NCBI GenBank assembly: GCA_015039315.1
Contig: WIDE01000005.1
Location: 152,833-216,832, forward strand
DNA from: Clavulina sp. PMI_390
Lineage: Eukaryota; Basidiomycota; Agaricomycetes; Cantharellales; Hydnaceae
Length of the DNA: 64,000 nt
Direction of reading: 5' to 3'
The notes below the pieces were generated by a model that had not been told where the DNA came from, ran no database searches, and was given only the letters and a program-made list of their open reading frames with translations. Shown piece after piece: positions 37,356 through 50,179 of this stretch (position 1 is its first letter; every line of letters begins with the position of its first letter). Position numbers and translations under genes: made by a program.

Positions 37356-38789
37356 CTACGCACGAGCGGCAGAGACGGCGAACCTCGCGGCACCGTTCCC
37401 GCTCGCGGAGCTCGAGTTCCTCGAGTGCCCGCGCTTGGCGCCCTCGGGCACACCGAGCATGACGGCACCGCCCAAGACACCGACGCGACCGCACTCGTAC
37501 TCCATCACGCTCTTGCGGCGCGCGTGGTCAACGTACGCGTATGCAGACGCAGTGGGGGAGAGTGGCGAGGGAAGGGCATCGTCGATGTAGATGTTGCCCT
37601 CGGCGGTGAGACCCAGAGGGAGGTCAAACGTGGTGGAAGAGGAGGGCTTGATGGTGGCGGTGGAGCGGGAAGCAGGGAGCTCAAACTCGTATGAGGATGC
37701 AGAAGGGTGCTGGATGAAAGGAGGGCACTCGTCGCTGGGGGAGATGGACGTAGCAGAGGAAGCGTACGAGGACGTGGCAGACATCAGCGAGGGGGCAGTG
37801 GTGCTCGTAGCACTGGCGGCGCTCGAGGTGGTGCTCGTGCTCGCGAGGCTCAGCTGACTCATATTGAGCGCGAGCTGACCGTACAGCATCTTCTTGCGCT
37901 CCTCGGCACCGGTGGAGGATGACGAAGCTGACTGAGCAGAGACCCAGCTGTCCACTGACTCGGTGCGCGCATGACCATGCGTCGCACGCAGGCGCTGAGC
38001 ATTGGCCATCGCACCGCCCAAGACGCCCTTGACCCAACCCTTCTGCTCTGGCTGCTGCTGCTGCTGTTGAGCAGGTGGGAAAGTCCAGCTGGCATCAAAG
38101 GGAGCCTGCTGCTGCTGCTGCTGGCGCTCGAGCACGTCGCGGGGAGTGCGAGGGGTGCCTGCCATCAGGGCAGAGGCGGAAGATGCGGAATCTCCAACGT
38201 TGCGGAGCTGGGCTTGGCGTGCGGAAGTGGCGACAAGGCTGGGAAGGCGGCTCTTGCGGGCATTCCAGGGAGCCTCGGCAGAAGCAGTCTTAGCATGGCG
38301 CAAAGAAGCAGAGGAAGTCTCGGAGGCAAGGGACGAGTAGGAGGAAGGAGGTGAGACGGGGGAAGCAGACCTGGATGAGGATGAGCCATTGTCCTCCTGC
38401 CAGTACACCCTCGGCACACGCTCGTTTGCGAGCTGGATAGTGACGACACCAGGGTTAATGCTGATGCTCATGGCGGTGGTGCGGTGGTGGGCGACGATGA
38501 GGGCGACCCAGTCGTTGCTCTTGACACCAATCTGACGAGCAGCTTGTGCAATGGGCAGGGGAGCACCGATGGGGAGGCCACCGACAGTGCTGATGGAGAG
38601 GTGGAGAGTGCGCAGGGGAGCACCGAGTAAGGGGCGGGTGGGGTCCCAGGTGGGGGAGAGGTGGGCACTGAGGGTGGACATGAGTGCGACGTGGAGGCCG
38701 TCGACTGCATTGGGCGCGCAGATGTCAGCGAGAGGAGCAGTGAGCAGGGGGATGGTGGCACGGATAGCAGAGTTCATCGAAGCGTCCAT
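37356..38789 (-). CDS. BTG/TOB-like anti-proliferative domain protein, single exon, 477 residues
   Basis: In animals BTG/TOB proteins bind the CCR4-NOT deadenylase (through CAF1) and restrain growth. A fungal version would plausibly do something similar; that role is inference. The ATG at 38789 opens 477 residues without introns. Residues about 1-135 fit the domain: ALMSTLSAHLSPTWDPTRPL (the W-x-P-x-x-P core), LRTLHLS, IAQAARQIGVKSNDWVALIV, then TAMSISINPGVVTIQLANE, where the family has a DPGEVS-like segment. The rest is Ser/Thr/Ala-rich and probably disordered, with Gln runs of 7 and 6 (about residues 223-248), a basic SRNSSSASGN-like tail and many possible phosphorylation sites. TPRTPRDVLE and RTESVDSW look like kinase sites. 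The domain call rests on pattern only, hence moderate confidence. Antisense frames over this gene are GC-driven shadows. Confidence 0.65.
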   Translation of the reverse strand: MDASMNSAIRATIPLLTAPLADICAPNAVDGLHVALMSTLSAHLSPTWDPTRPLLGAPLRTLHLSISTVGGLPIGAPLPIAQAARQIGVKSNDWVALIVAHHRTTAMSISINPGVVTIQLANERVPRVYWQEDNGSSSSRSASPVSPPSSYSSLASETSSASLRHAKTASAEAPWNARKSRLPSLVATSARQAQLRNVGDSASSASALMAGTPRTPRDVLERQQQQQQAPFDASWTFPPAQQQQQQPEQKGWVKGVLGGAMANAQRLRATHGHARTESVDSWVSAQSASSSSTGAEERKKMLYGQLALNMSQLSLASTSTTSSAASATSTTAPSLMSATSSYASSATSISPSDECPPFIQHPSASSYEFELPASRSTATIKPSSSTTFDLPLGLTAEGNIYIDDALPSPLSPTASAYAYVDHARRKSVMEYECGRVGVLGGAVMLGVPEGAKRGHSRNSSSASGNGAARFAVSAARA

Positions 38790-41700
38790 GATGATGGTAG
38801 TCGTAGTGGTGTTAGATGAGGTGCTTAGAATGACGCGGAGTGAGTCGACCAGCGAAGATGCTTGGTGGGTTGGATGGGATATATGCGGTAGAGTTTCGTG
38901 GAATGGATAAGCGTTGAGCGTTCGTCTGCGAAGGGGGAGGAGAAACGTGGAAGAGGGAGGAGAGAGAGAGAAAGAGGAGTGCGCGTCAGCCTTATATGCG
39001 CAAAGAGAAGTCAGGGGGTGTGCGGGTGTGACTCACAACCGCGGAACGTGGCTGGGTCATCCGGAGGCGGAGCGAGTCAAGCGTCAATAACACGGCAATT
39101 TATCGAGTGGATGCGTCAAGCAAGGAAAAGGGATTACTCACCAGCAGAAGAAGAATCAAAAACAGATATGCAAGTGAAGAAAAAAAGTGTTCACGAAGCC
39201 TCAGGCTCGATTGATTGGCAAACGAAGCACGAGGAGGCGGAAGCTAAAAAGCCAAGTACTGTATAGAGTGACTGGGTCGTGTGCGCTGGCGCGTCGAATG
39301 CAATATGCGATGGGGTGCACTTGTGCGAAGAAGTGTGTGGTGCGTTGAAGAAAAAGAGAAGACGAAGCGCGAAGGCGAAGGCGAAGGCTGGAGAGAGAGA
39401 GAGGGGTGAGGTGGTCGAAAACGACGACGCTGAGGACGAAGGGGGTCTGGAGTTTCTTCTGACCACCCTGGGACTCCCTCTAGCTTTTATTCATGAATTC
39501 GCAGTAATTTACTGTGTTGCTTCTGTGCTGTCTCGGAGCCTCGAATGGTCTCCATGGGCATAAAGCGGGCTGTTGCGCGTCACACCCGTCAAAGGCATCG
39601 GGTCCAATTCAGTCCTGGGACAAAGGCTCCCAAGTTGTTCTTCCCCCTCTCTAGCTCCCCTCATTCCCATTATCCTCACGCCAACCAAGGTAAATGACTA
39701 TTCGATTAGGATAGTATATTGCCTTTCATTGTGATGTGGCGGATTACCACGAGGACGAGGAGGAGAGGACCCTGCCTTTCTGCTGGTCCATCGAAACACG
39801 ATTGACTACGCCTATCCCCGCACTCAGCGTCCGTCGTCGGCAACCAGCAAGCACCCGTCCCCGTCCGTCGACAACTCCCTCATGCTTCCTTCTTGCCTTC
39901 CCTTGATGGGCCCTGATCGTTGACGGCTAGCGCCGCTATGGCTTGGTGACAACCAACCCACCTGCGTCCGATCGCATCCAGGATACAGCCCCTGACGCTC
40001 AGCCTCCGCACTCTCTCAAATCCAGTATGAAAGGCCCCATTCCAAACAGAGCAGCAGACTTCTCTCTCTCTTTCTCTATTCGACCACTCCTCCGGGCCAT
40101 CAGCTTCTTTTTCAACCTCTTCCCCTGAATCCCCATGCTCCTCATATTCCATTCAGCATCATAATATCATCCTCTCCATCCGAAGCAATACCGCGCAGTC
40201 GCGGCCAATCTGCCTTCTGCCTCGTGATTCAGTCCTCTCAATACGAATCGTATTCATCAGGGGTCGTTCGGGCCCCTCCTCTCGGTTGCATGCAGCACCG
40301 CGTGTATCGACCCCCCCCTTAGCCACCTTCCTATCTCGTTCACTCGCTCGCTCCCCTTCCTTCTCCTTAAATATCTCGTCTCCTAACCCCCCACTCCAAA
40401 GGAAAAACTACCTTTGTAAATCTAAAACTAGGCACAGACACATACACGCGCTCCGTAACTTCCGCTAATTTCACGATGACAATGGACAATCAATCGTACT
40501 CATAAATGGCAATCGTAATAATAATCATCAGGATGACACCTGCTAGATTAGGAGTCGTGAGATACACTAGATTTGTTTCCGTCTGTTTTTTCAGTTTTGG
40601 TCCCGTTAAGCTCGTCCATTTGTCCTCCCTCGACGCGGATGTAAATCTACGCGCGATAACTTTGTGAGAGAGTGATGATGATGAGGAGAAAAGATCGATG
40701 GGATAGGATTGGTGGATGTTCTCGGCCAGCGAACGTCCGCCGCCGCGTTATACCCCCTCCTCCCCTGACGCACGCGCTGACAGTGACAATCCCGCGCCCC
40801 AGCGGTGCAAAGCCGCGTGTTCCGTCCTAGGCAGGAGCGATCGCTTCATTTCCCTCCCTCCTAGGCTCGGCCTCCTTATTATCCGTTATATCACCAAAAA
40901 AGCGAGATCGGCCATTCTGGCGAGCGACACCGCCCCGCCTGACTCCACCCACAGTTGTATCGATCATCCGCCGCTGCTGACACATTGTACCAGCACATAC
41001 GTGTGCCCGCCCCTAGCCAACGCGGAGCTACTCGCATGTGTCATACGGGCCCGAATTATAGCTCAAGTCAGCTTTCTAGCTTAGCAAGGTTGCGCATCAG
41101 CATAGCATGACAATGCCCATGTCGTGTTGTCTCGGTGTCAATGCATGTACAATACAGGATTCCTTCCACGTACGCATGAATGCACCACGAATGCAATGCA
41201 ATGTATGATTCGCCAATCCATCATCGATGGGATGACTCGCTTCTTCCTTCGAGCAGTTTCTCCCATCTGCATCATTGCGTGGCTGTCAGTGTCAAACTCC
41301 GCTCTCAACTCCGATCTTTTTTGTAGCTTGATAAATGCATTCGTACGAGGGGCGTATTGCGGCATATACTGACTGAGCAGAAGAGCAACTCCTTCTTTTG
41401 ATGGCCGAGGCCCTTGTGCATCATTCTTGGCATACACTGAGGTACGAGCACCACCTTCCTTTGTCCAATCGATCGAAGGGGCGCTCTGACCGCTGGCTTT
41501 TTTTGTCCACACCGATCAATGCAGCCCACTTCCTCGTTCTTACTACCAGCCACCATAACGCCCGCTATTCTCATAGATCTGGGTAGAAACTGATGAAAGT
41601 CCTTTGGGCAGTTGGTTGGTTGTCCACGATGGATCACATGATCCTCGGACTTTGCCTGCTGAGCTACGCCTCCTCGCGATCTGGTCAACTCGTCTGAACG

Positions 41701-44700
41701 CTCTGTGCCCAGTATGGACTACAAAAGTCATTGGAATCTTCGCGCAAGGGGACCACTCTGCGCTGTTGCTTCAATGATATCCAGAACCTTTCATATCCGG
41801 CACGGACGAGTTCAGCTGCTAGGTACATGATCTAGACAACGTTGAGGAGTGACCCGATGAAACAATTTTCACTCTTTCATTTTCTCTCATATTAGTGCCG
41901 TAGTGAAACTGTTGTAGGTATGAACAAATTCAAATCTCCTTGGTGCACTTGACAAGGTGGAAGATCGATGAGGAAGCTGTCCCAGTCGCGGCGAACCTTT
42001 CGTCACTCGCAAGCGCATCTGATCTTCACACCTCATCCCCTTCCATCCCACAAAACTCTCGATGATATCGCTCTTATTGAACTATCCGATCGATCGATTC
42101 TCAAATCTGAAGCCTGACCATGAGCTCAGAGCCAGGAGTCTGATTCCTGGTACTAACCCATCCCCGCTCCGAAGACTTTTTCGTAAAATCAAACTTCCTG
42201 TGTGACAACCCAACAAGCTTTTCCTGGTGCAGCGAACTCTCTACTTCTCTTCTCTTCTTCCCCTAAGTATCGCGCTTCTCTCGCGTCTATCTATTCATGT
42301 GATACGTCCACTCCTTCGCCGTTTCCTGGAACACTTGGACGTTCGGATCCCTCAGAATACAACTCTCGTGCAGCATATCATGACCGAGATAGCCGTTGTT
42401 CATCGCCACATAAATCTATGTAGCCCACCCGACAGAGCGTTTTGATCTGACATCTCTTCCTATGCCAATAGTGAATTCTGGCAGTATAAGGGCCAGGTCC
42501 AAGCTCTCGATCATCAATGGTGCGTTCCTAGTCTCTTCTTCAGTTCCGTTGATATGCCTCGATCTTGTTGGGTGGCACCTCTATCATATACTGGGCCTAT
42601 CACGTCACTTGTTTCCGGAGTAGTGCCTTGAGTCATCAGGAAACTCGTTTCGGCTCCGAAGTCTCTCAGTTGCTCTCAGAGCAGGAGCATGCTCTAAGCG
42701 CTCCAAACACGTCTCTTTGACTCTCTTGCTGCCAACTTGCAGTGACCCAGCATACGACCTCAAGTCCCCCAACTCGCGGCCAACCTTTTTGGGCCAAATC
42801 CATCGTGGTTATCATATCTGAACTGATTTTTTTTACGTGATTAATTTTGGTAATATTACTGTAAAGCGTCTCCTCTACCCATAACGTGGCTCGGCCCACA
42901 AACTGCTTATGACCTGCTCCACAAGCACGAATTCGCTAAGTCCGAATGCGTGTCTTGTTTACATCCAACCTTCTAATCTATTTGTCGCCGCCACCACTAC
43001 CACCACTTCGCTTTTTATCCATCACTTTCACAGCCCCAAGGTCCGCCGAATATATCCTCATACTAGCAGTGTACTCAATCATTTCTCTCTAGGTGTATTC
43101 GCTGGTTCAAAAGCCATGCCACGTCAACTCACCAGCATGCCGACATGACACCGTTTCTGCCCGAATTTACGACCGCCCAGATCCCAGCTATATTGCTCGT
43201 GCTTGTACTAACCTATGCTGCTTTATGATAGTAGGGAATTTCAAGACATGCTACGGTCCCTACCACGCCACTCAAGCTACCACGCCTCCCCACATGCCTG
43301 TCCTCGATTATGGCGTTATCCTTTCCTATCCGCAACTATCACGTAGTAAGTATCCTTGCGCTTAATTTAATCATGGATGTTCTCATTCTAACGCAATTAT
43401 CTAATCTTGTAGGGGAGAGACAAGCTGGCTCCATTTTTTTTTCTTTTGCGCGCAAACCTTGTTTCTTTGTTATTGATAGCTGTACTTTTGATCTCGTGTA
43501 AATACTGTTTCTGAGTTGGGTAGCTGCTATGCATTATGTTTTTGAACTTGAACTTGAAGCTGAACCAGAATGTGAATGAGAAGCGAGAGTGGAGTAGAGG
43601 GTGAGGAGAGCCTGGAGCCACCAGAGCGAGCACCAAATCGATGTCTCCCAGAGGCGGGGGGTGCTCCCGCGGCTCTCTCAGCTCTCGCAACTCACATTCG
43701 TCATGGAGCCGTGAGAGCTCGGTTCCGGTTTCCTGATGGATCTGAATCACTGTTCCTGGTGCCGTAGCTTTCGGATGTTCATTATAGATGTGTGCCTGCT
43801 GTCGGCAAACCTCTGATACAAAATGCGCGGCTCCCCTGCGATCCATGTCAAATGATCTCACAAGGAGGCAGTATGCTTTGGCTCCAACATTCGTGAATAT
43901 TCGACGAGAAGGGAGAATATATGGAACACTCCTTGTATGTAGAAATTGTTCCCTATGTCCCCAACTAGAATGAGGAATGAAAACACATCGAATTATCCTC
44001 GAAATACTGCCTACTACCTTCCATATCGGATGGCAAAAAGTGCGACCAAAGAGTGAAGTACCCCATATGTCCTGCGGATCCGAAGCTGTCACATGATGAC
44101 TCCTACGAGCTTCATTGAGGGTGGTCAACTGGAATCAAGTCATTCGAACAAGCCTTGCGGACATACAGGCAACCCGTCGGAGCCTCTGCAAGGAGGTGAC
44201 TCTCAGAGTTACTTTCTGGAGCCAATGAACGCCAAGTGAGCACATGCTTGGCCTACTCACCCTCGGAATGTGTCCTTTGCGCCCCGTCTCTCCCTCCGAT
44301 CCATTCCATCTATCTGGCTGGCACTTCTACCCCTTGAGATTCGGTTCTTCACCGTGTGAAACTTCTCTACTACCCTATAATATAGTTCCCGCCATGACAT
44401 ATCCCGATGGCACGAGTTGAGATGCTTGGCGCTAACTAGGTGCTTCTAGGCCGTGACTGGAACCTCTGGTATTTAGCAATCCCCTTTCGCTATATAAGCG
44501 GACGCAGCGCACCAGCTCGTTGGCCCAGCAGTCCAAATCCGGATAGAATATTTCCTCAAGAATTGACGTGTCTCTCCGATACTCTTCCATATACTCCGCA
44601 TACATAACACAACTCCATCTCGGGTATTAATTCGACCTCGTTCATCGGTCATACTGTTGCACTTCTCTTCGGAAGCTTGCTTTAGCTGCATGTAGCTGCG

Positions 44701-46424
44701 TACGGTTCATGGACGCCCCAAGTTTCGATCGGGTTGTGGCAGTATACCACACCAATGCTCGGATGAACCCTCGGTGATGCTGTCAAACTTTCTATTTAAT
44801 CAGCGCCCAATCTACGCGGTGACTTGCTAGGTAAATTTTGAGAATAGAGGGGTTAGGAATTTTTTGGCGTTATGCCATTTGGCCCTTCGCTTGCGTGTGA
44901 GACAATGAAGACCCCAATCATTCTTTACACAGTGGATGAACTAGAAGTGTACGTGAATTTAGTGAAGAAAGTCCATCGCTCTACCAGGCTGGCGGCACTA
45001 CTTAGCGCTCCTCCGGGCCAGGGGCAATTGACGAAACGAAATGAAGCGATGACTTGGACCCATTCATAGTTAGGCAGCTCGGCCCTCGGCCCTCTGAACG
45101 AGCCTCAGGGTTTTCATATGGACCAACTCCCACGGGCTGCTCCAATCCTCCAGTAGGGCACCCGAGCAGCGGGGTGGCACACCATCAGGTGGGGAAAGGA
45201 TAATCATGTTTCCAGTTAGATGTCGTAATGTCGTAAGCCCTTCGCCAACCTGCCTTCCACCATGGGCCAGCGACCCTCTGCGCTCATAGAAATCTTTCAC
45301 AATGCCTTTTTTTTTTCTTCTCGCCAAGTAACTTGGGGGAAGGGTATTGTGGGAAACTTCTTACTTGGAAACAGAGCCCCATCGATTTCAACGGCGGCTA
45401 ATGCTGTGATAAATAATCAATTGACTCTGTAGCTCAACCCTGTATCAGAATACTATTAGCGGTAAAAGAATGATGGTGGATCTGTGAACACGGCGAAGAA
45501 CATTGGAGGGCGCGAGCGAGCGAGCGATCGACCAGAATACAGTCTCTCAGAAACTCCCTTCACTAAATACTCGCGACCTCTGTGCTGCTGTAATCTATCT
45601 TAGTCGACCAGTGAGCAACAACTTAAACACTCAGCGATCACAAACAAATAAACAAACACTGCGGCTTCAATTCAAGTCGTGCAACGAGTCTCGAGAATAG
45701 TATTTTTGGATAGAATCGTACGACTACATCAAGATAATTTGGGAGTCCAGCGCGACAGCGATGGGCTGTATGAGTAATTGAGCAATTTTGGTAATTGCTG
45801 GCGCCAAAAAACGAACAGAACACGCGGAACCTGAACGAAAGGGAACGAGGTGCAACGAAATGATTGTGGCATCAGCAGGAGCTGAGGCCGGGTTCAATTT
45901 TTCAAGAAAAGATGTCGTAATGATAGTGTCAATGCAGTGAGGTGTGATGCCCGCTTGAGAGAGGGTCAAGACGTGTAGGGGAACAAGATAAAATGAAGGG
46001 GACTTGGAGGGAGGTTACTAGCAGACCACAAGAAATAGCTATTTCGCGGTGAAATAAGACTATGGAGTGGTTTCCTCTTGAAGGATTGAGGGGCGGGTGG
46101 CGGGCATTACGTGGACCAAGAAATTTGAGTAGAGCAAGAAAAGGGAGGCCCAGGAGGGATGGGATCTGGATCTGGATTGGGTGATGAACGAGTCAAATGC
46201 AAGAAAATGGATTAGTGCAAGATGAAAAAATCAGAGAAATTTGGGGAGCGGAAAATTCAAGATGATGAAGCCGACGATTAAATTTGTACCCGAACGAAAA
46301 AGTGGTACGTGCATGTGTTGGTATTAGTAGACTGGTGCAGTAGCATGAATGGAATCTGTTTGGGAGTGCCTGGATCCGTCACAACGTAGCGGCGATCCAG
46401 AACTTTTGGGGATGTCGCTCCGTT
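38790..46424. other. 7.6-kb stretch with no supported gene
   Basis: The first part (38790-40480) is probably the BTG-like gene's leader and promoter; it has purine-rich blocks near 38936-38970 and 39350-39410 and pyrimidine-rich ones near 40060-40080 and 40300-40380. The region 41100-41730 has overlapping frames on both strands with no family content. Between 42430 and 42970 two short coding-like fragments occur on the plus strand (ANSEFWQYKGQVQALDHQW near 42466; AYDLLHKHEFAKSECVSCLH near 42910). They might be exons of a decayed or unrecognised gene. 44130-46424 shows nothing except T-rich tracts near 45306. No transposon ends or RNA genes were seen. Confidence 0.45.
43397..44128 (-). other. 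Unassigned 243-codon open frame, doubtful
   Basis: The longest open frame in the gene-poor stretch. It has no recognisable domain, an odd composition (TFWFSFKFKFK, then a basic tail) and no homologue elsewhere in the window. A run such as ELRELREPREHPPPLGD could be chance. It may be a lineage-specific gene or simply open by chance. Confidence 0.25.
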
Positions 46425-48710
46425 TTAGGAATTATTGGCAGCGTATGGGGGTAGCCACCCGTATTGCTCAACGTCATCCTCGCGGCGCTCACCATTCTCA
46501 TGAAAAAGTTGTGTGTAAGCGGGGAGGATGGGATTCGGAACCTGATTTCCGTGGGTACCGTTCATTGTAATGCCGTTGGATTGGGGCAGGGTGCTTGGCA
46601 GTAATGACGAGGAGGAGGNNNNNNNNNNNNNNNNNNNNNNNNNNNNNNNNNNNNNNNNNNNNNNNNNNNNNNNNNNNNNNNNNNNNNNNNNNNNNNNNNN
46701 NNNNNNNNNNNNNNNNNNNNNNNNNNNNNNNNNNNNNNNNNNNNNNNNNNNNNNNNNNNNNNNNNNNNNNNNNNNNNNNNNNNNNNNNNNNNNNNNNNNN
46801 NNNNNNNNNNNNNNNNNNNNNNNNNNNNNNNNNNNNNNNNNNNNNNNNNNNNNNNNNNNNNNNNNNNNNNNNNNNNNNNNNNNNNNNNNNNNNNNNNNNN
46901 NNNNNNNNNNNNNNNNNNNNNNNNNNNNNNNNNNNNNNNNNNNNNNNNNNNNNNNNNNNNNNNNNNNNNNNNNNNNNNNNNNNNNNNNNNNNNNNNNNNN
47001 NNNNNNNNNNNNNNNNNNNNNNNNNNNNNNNNNNNNNNNNNNNNNNNNNNNNNNNNNNNNNNNNNNNNNNNNNNNNNNNNNNNNNNNNNNNNNNNNNNNN
47101 NNNNNNNNNNNNNNNNNNNNNNNNNNNNNNNNNNNNNNNNNNNNNNNNNNNNNNNNNNNNNNNNNNNNNNNNNNNNNNNNNNNNNNNNNNNNNNNNNNNN
47201 NNNNNNNNNNNNNNNNNNNNNNNNNNNNNNNNNNNNNNNNNNNNNNNNNNNNNNNNNNNNNNNNNNNNNNNNNNNNNNNNNNNNNNNNNNNNNNNNNNNN
47301 NNNNNNNTGGGCAATGTACGTGGGATCTGGTCTCGAGCTGATAGCGACCCCACAGAAGTAGTCCAGTCCGTTAGTACTCAATTCACTTGCGGGTTATTAC
47401 ACGTGTTAGAGTGAGTACGTACCATACTGTGTCGACTTGGAACAGCTGCACCTCGAATTCTACCATCCGGAGGCTCCTCTCCCTCAGGCGTTGGGGTATC
47501 CCACGTACGCGCAGACCGAGCGGGATGGAGCCAGCTTCGACATCAATTTTTTCCGGTAAACTCACGACGACCTCAACAGAGTGGAGGAGGTCGACGGGGA
47601 TCCCGCTCCGTTCATCCAACCCGTCGAGTAGGACAAAAGCCGCCGCATCCCGGTGAACCGTTCGGAAAAGTGGAGGAAGGGGAAGGGACGCTTGCGGCGA
47701 GGGTGTGTAGGGGGAGGGAAGGGCGGAAAGCAAGGGGGGAGAGGCGGCGCTTGCCATTATTGGGGGGAAATTCGGGAGGGCGAGGCGGTTCAGGGTGATG
47801 ACAACGGGCTCAGCGCACCCTTCTCTGGCCTTAGACCGCATCATTGACTTTGATCGCGATACCAAGGACCAAGATGAGAAGGGCCAGGGAGGCAGCCAGG
47901 ATGGGAGCCATCCGGATGCCCAGGACGAACTCTGTCGGTGAGATTGTTGTTGCGGTCCGTCGAAACGGGGTGGCTGTTGAAAAGGTGGCTCCATTACTTC
48001 GTACGTCGCCCACGCATGTAGGCTATAGGAGGTCTCGATGCTTTGTTCGATGGTCGTGCTAGCGGGAAGCCAGCCGGGAATAGCCATATCGAAGAGCACG
48101 GTCCACTGCCAGGATTTTTCGTCCGCCCCGCCGCCGGTACAGTTCAGCATCATCTCGGAGACTGGCGCAGGCGAGGGCACGGATGCAGCTTCCTCCCCTC
48201 TTGCGGAGGTGACTATTGAGTTTTCCCTCGCGGAGTACACATTCTCGTCGCCCTCAGAGGCAGAATCCGAGCTGCCGTGGGGAGACAAGGCCGCCTCCGA
48301 GTCCACTGGTTTCAGGGACCCAATGAGAAGTTTCTCGACCCGACATACTAGCACGGGATGGTATCCAAGTATAGGGGAGAGACATTCGGTCTTGCCCTCA
48401 AACACGATTGAGAGAGATTTTAGGCGGATGCATGGCGGGTGAGAGGGGGTGGATGAGAGAAACGGAGAGGGGGAGGAGGGGGAGATTGTTATGAGGATGT
48501 TTCCTGAGAGCGAATAGGCCGTACTGCATGAGTAGTTTGCGCCAGACCCACATATACACACGCGATCGACCAGCGTATAATTCCCGGCCCCAACCAGTCA
48601 GTCATTAGAGGTGCCTCAACAGGTAGGAGCGTGTCGACTTACGAGGTATTGGTAGTGCCGAACATGTCGAGCGAGCGAGCAAAGGGAATGATTTTAAGCT
48701 GAACGGACAT
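46425..48710 (-). CDS. Alpha-arrestin-like protein, copy 1 (interrupted by an assembly gap)
   Basis: Arrestin-related adaptors recruit Rsp5-type ubiquitin ligases to membrane transporters for endocytosis. The start at 48710 gives MSVQLKIIPFARSLDMFGT; exon 1 is only about 65 bp. Exon 2 begins near 48590 with VDRVCICGSGANYSCSTAYS, then LSGNILITI and RLKSLSIVFEGKTECLSPIL (arrestin N-domain). It continues with FDMAIPGWLPASTTIEQSIE (the interdomain strand), VVITLNRLALPNFPP and VEVVVSLPEKIDVEAGSIPL, and ends at FEVQLFQVDTV. An intron (about 47424-47344) joins CSRPDPTYIA. The C-domain is mostly lost in the gap 46619-47307. The visible end reads LPAYTQLFHENGERREDDVE then WLPPY, with the stop at 46425. 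LPPY fits the LPxY form of a WW-binding PY motif. Whether the gap hides a break is unknown. Confidence 0.72.
46619..47307. other. Assembly gap (689 N)
   Basis: A run of 689 N lies inside the last exon of arrestin-like copy 1. The corresponding stretch in copy 2 is about 51400-52165, of similar length. Frames drawn across the gap are meaningless. The tandem repeats around it are the likely reason the assembly failed here. Confidence 0.99.
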
Positions 48711-50179
48711 GGCAAGCAGAAAGGGGATAGAAAAAGGGTGAAAGAAAAGATTTAAAAGAGGGGAAGATGAACCAAAACGGGGCGTGGATGCTACTGGTGG
48801 TAGCAAGCACACGTTAGAGCATGCAGCTACTACTGAGATAAAGACCACACAACCAATGCCGACAACGGCACGTCACAGCCGGGGAGAATTGGACGTCGGA
48901 GTGCCTGCACGAGGCGCGGCAGATCAGATCCCCGATTTATGACCTAGAGCGATTTGAGGGGCGAACAACCAGGAACTAGCCCTCAATACACAAAAGAAAT
49001 TGGGGGAAAGGGAAAAAAGGTTGCGGTCGCGGACATAACGAAATGGGGGAACGAAGGAGGCTCGGAAAGCGACGGCACGTCGGCGAAAAGTGAACGCCTA
49101 AGTGGTGGGGAAATCTATTGCGCAACATTTGAAGCATTGACAGGTTGGTGAGAGGGAGGAAGATTGGTGTATGCTGGACGGAGGTTATGTGGAAGGGCGG
49201 AAGGCGAGACTGATAGGAGCGAGGTACGCGACGCGCGATACACTTCTGGGTATATATCGAATGAGCATCCGTCAGTCAGCTATCATAATCATTTGCGGTA
49301 AATATATAGAGAAAGAGAATGTAAGTAGTGTATATTTGATTCCCTCTCCTTTCGATCCAATCCGGAGTTTTGGGAGCAGCGGGAGCGGCTTTTGCATCCA
49401 ATATAATCAAGCAAATCCCTGACTGGGGTCAACCACCCATGTGAGGGGGGACAGCAACCAGTTGTTACATCAAGCACAAAAGAGCGGAGCAAGTATTGCG
49501 CGAGAAGAGGATTTACTTGGGTACGTGACAAGTAAGTTCGCATTACAGGGGCACATAAATGAGTGGGTGAGCAGCATTGGAAGGATTGCTTAATCTCCGT
49601 CATTTTCTCTCAGGGTATTGGAACCACACGTCTCTACAACTATTTTATGGCACTACGGGCGCGTCTGTTTGATGGTTTAAGCTACTCACCGTGTGAAATG
49701 CAAGTCGTGTCGACATCACATTCATGAGTTTAGGAACAAAAAAAAAGTTCAGACCTTTGTTCGAGGTCTTGCCTTATGAGGCCATAGCATGACATCGTAC
49801 AACACACAGTAACAAGCACAAATTCAACCCTCCTCCGAAGTCATTCTCCTGTTCCTAATTCAGTATCACTATGGTGCCAGGAAGGTAGGACATATATTAA
49901 TACATTGGCGTGGGTATAAGATCGCATCGTGAAGAAGCAACGAATACATTTATCCGTCAGCAGATGCATTGACGTGAGAGAGTTGGGTTAGCATCGCGCG
50001 GTAGCCATCCAACGCCACTGACAGCAATGCATATGATAGGAGAGCATGAGCTACGCGCCAGTGACGGCGTGGGTGCGAGCCAGGCCGTTTGACATGAGTG
50101 GGGGAGGGAAGGGTCTGAGAGGCGATCGGCTCGGGCTCCCAAGGTTCTCTTCCCTTATGAGAGACATTGAAAACTCCCT
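48711..50179. other. Unit-1 spacer right of arrestin copy 1
   Basis: Matches the spacers of units 2 (53572-55044) and 3 (58675-60295). No coding content is supported. It includes the promoter of the minus-strand arrestin-like gene. The three-way conserved blocks listed for the triplication lie here. Confidence 0.6.

Noticed and set aside
37128..37694. 188-codon plus-strand frame under the BTG-like gene's 3' end
   Set aside because: Low-complexity and overlapping the antisense of a better-supported single exon. Its residues are mostly Lys, Arg, Gly and Glu from purine-rich DNA.
43397..44128. 243-codon frame as a confident gene
   Set aside because: No domain, odd composition and no paralogue. 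Listed only as doubtful.
46562..47381. Three open frames of about 250-318 codons across the N run
   Set aside because: They are open only because N cannot encode a stop. Only the outer parts on the minus strand belong to the arrestin-like gene.
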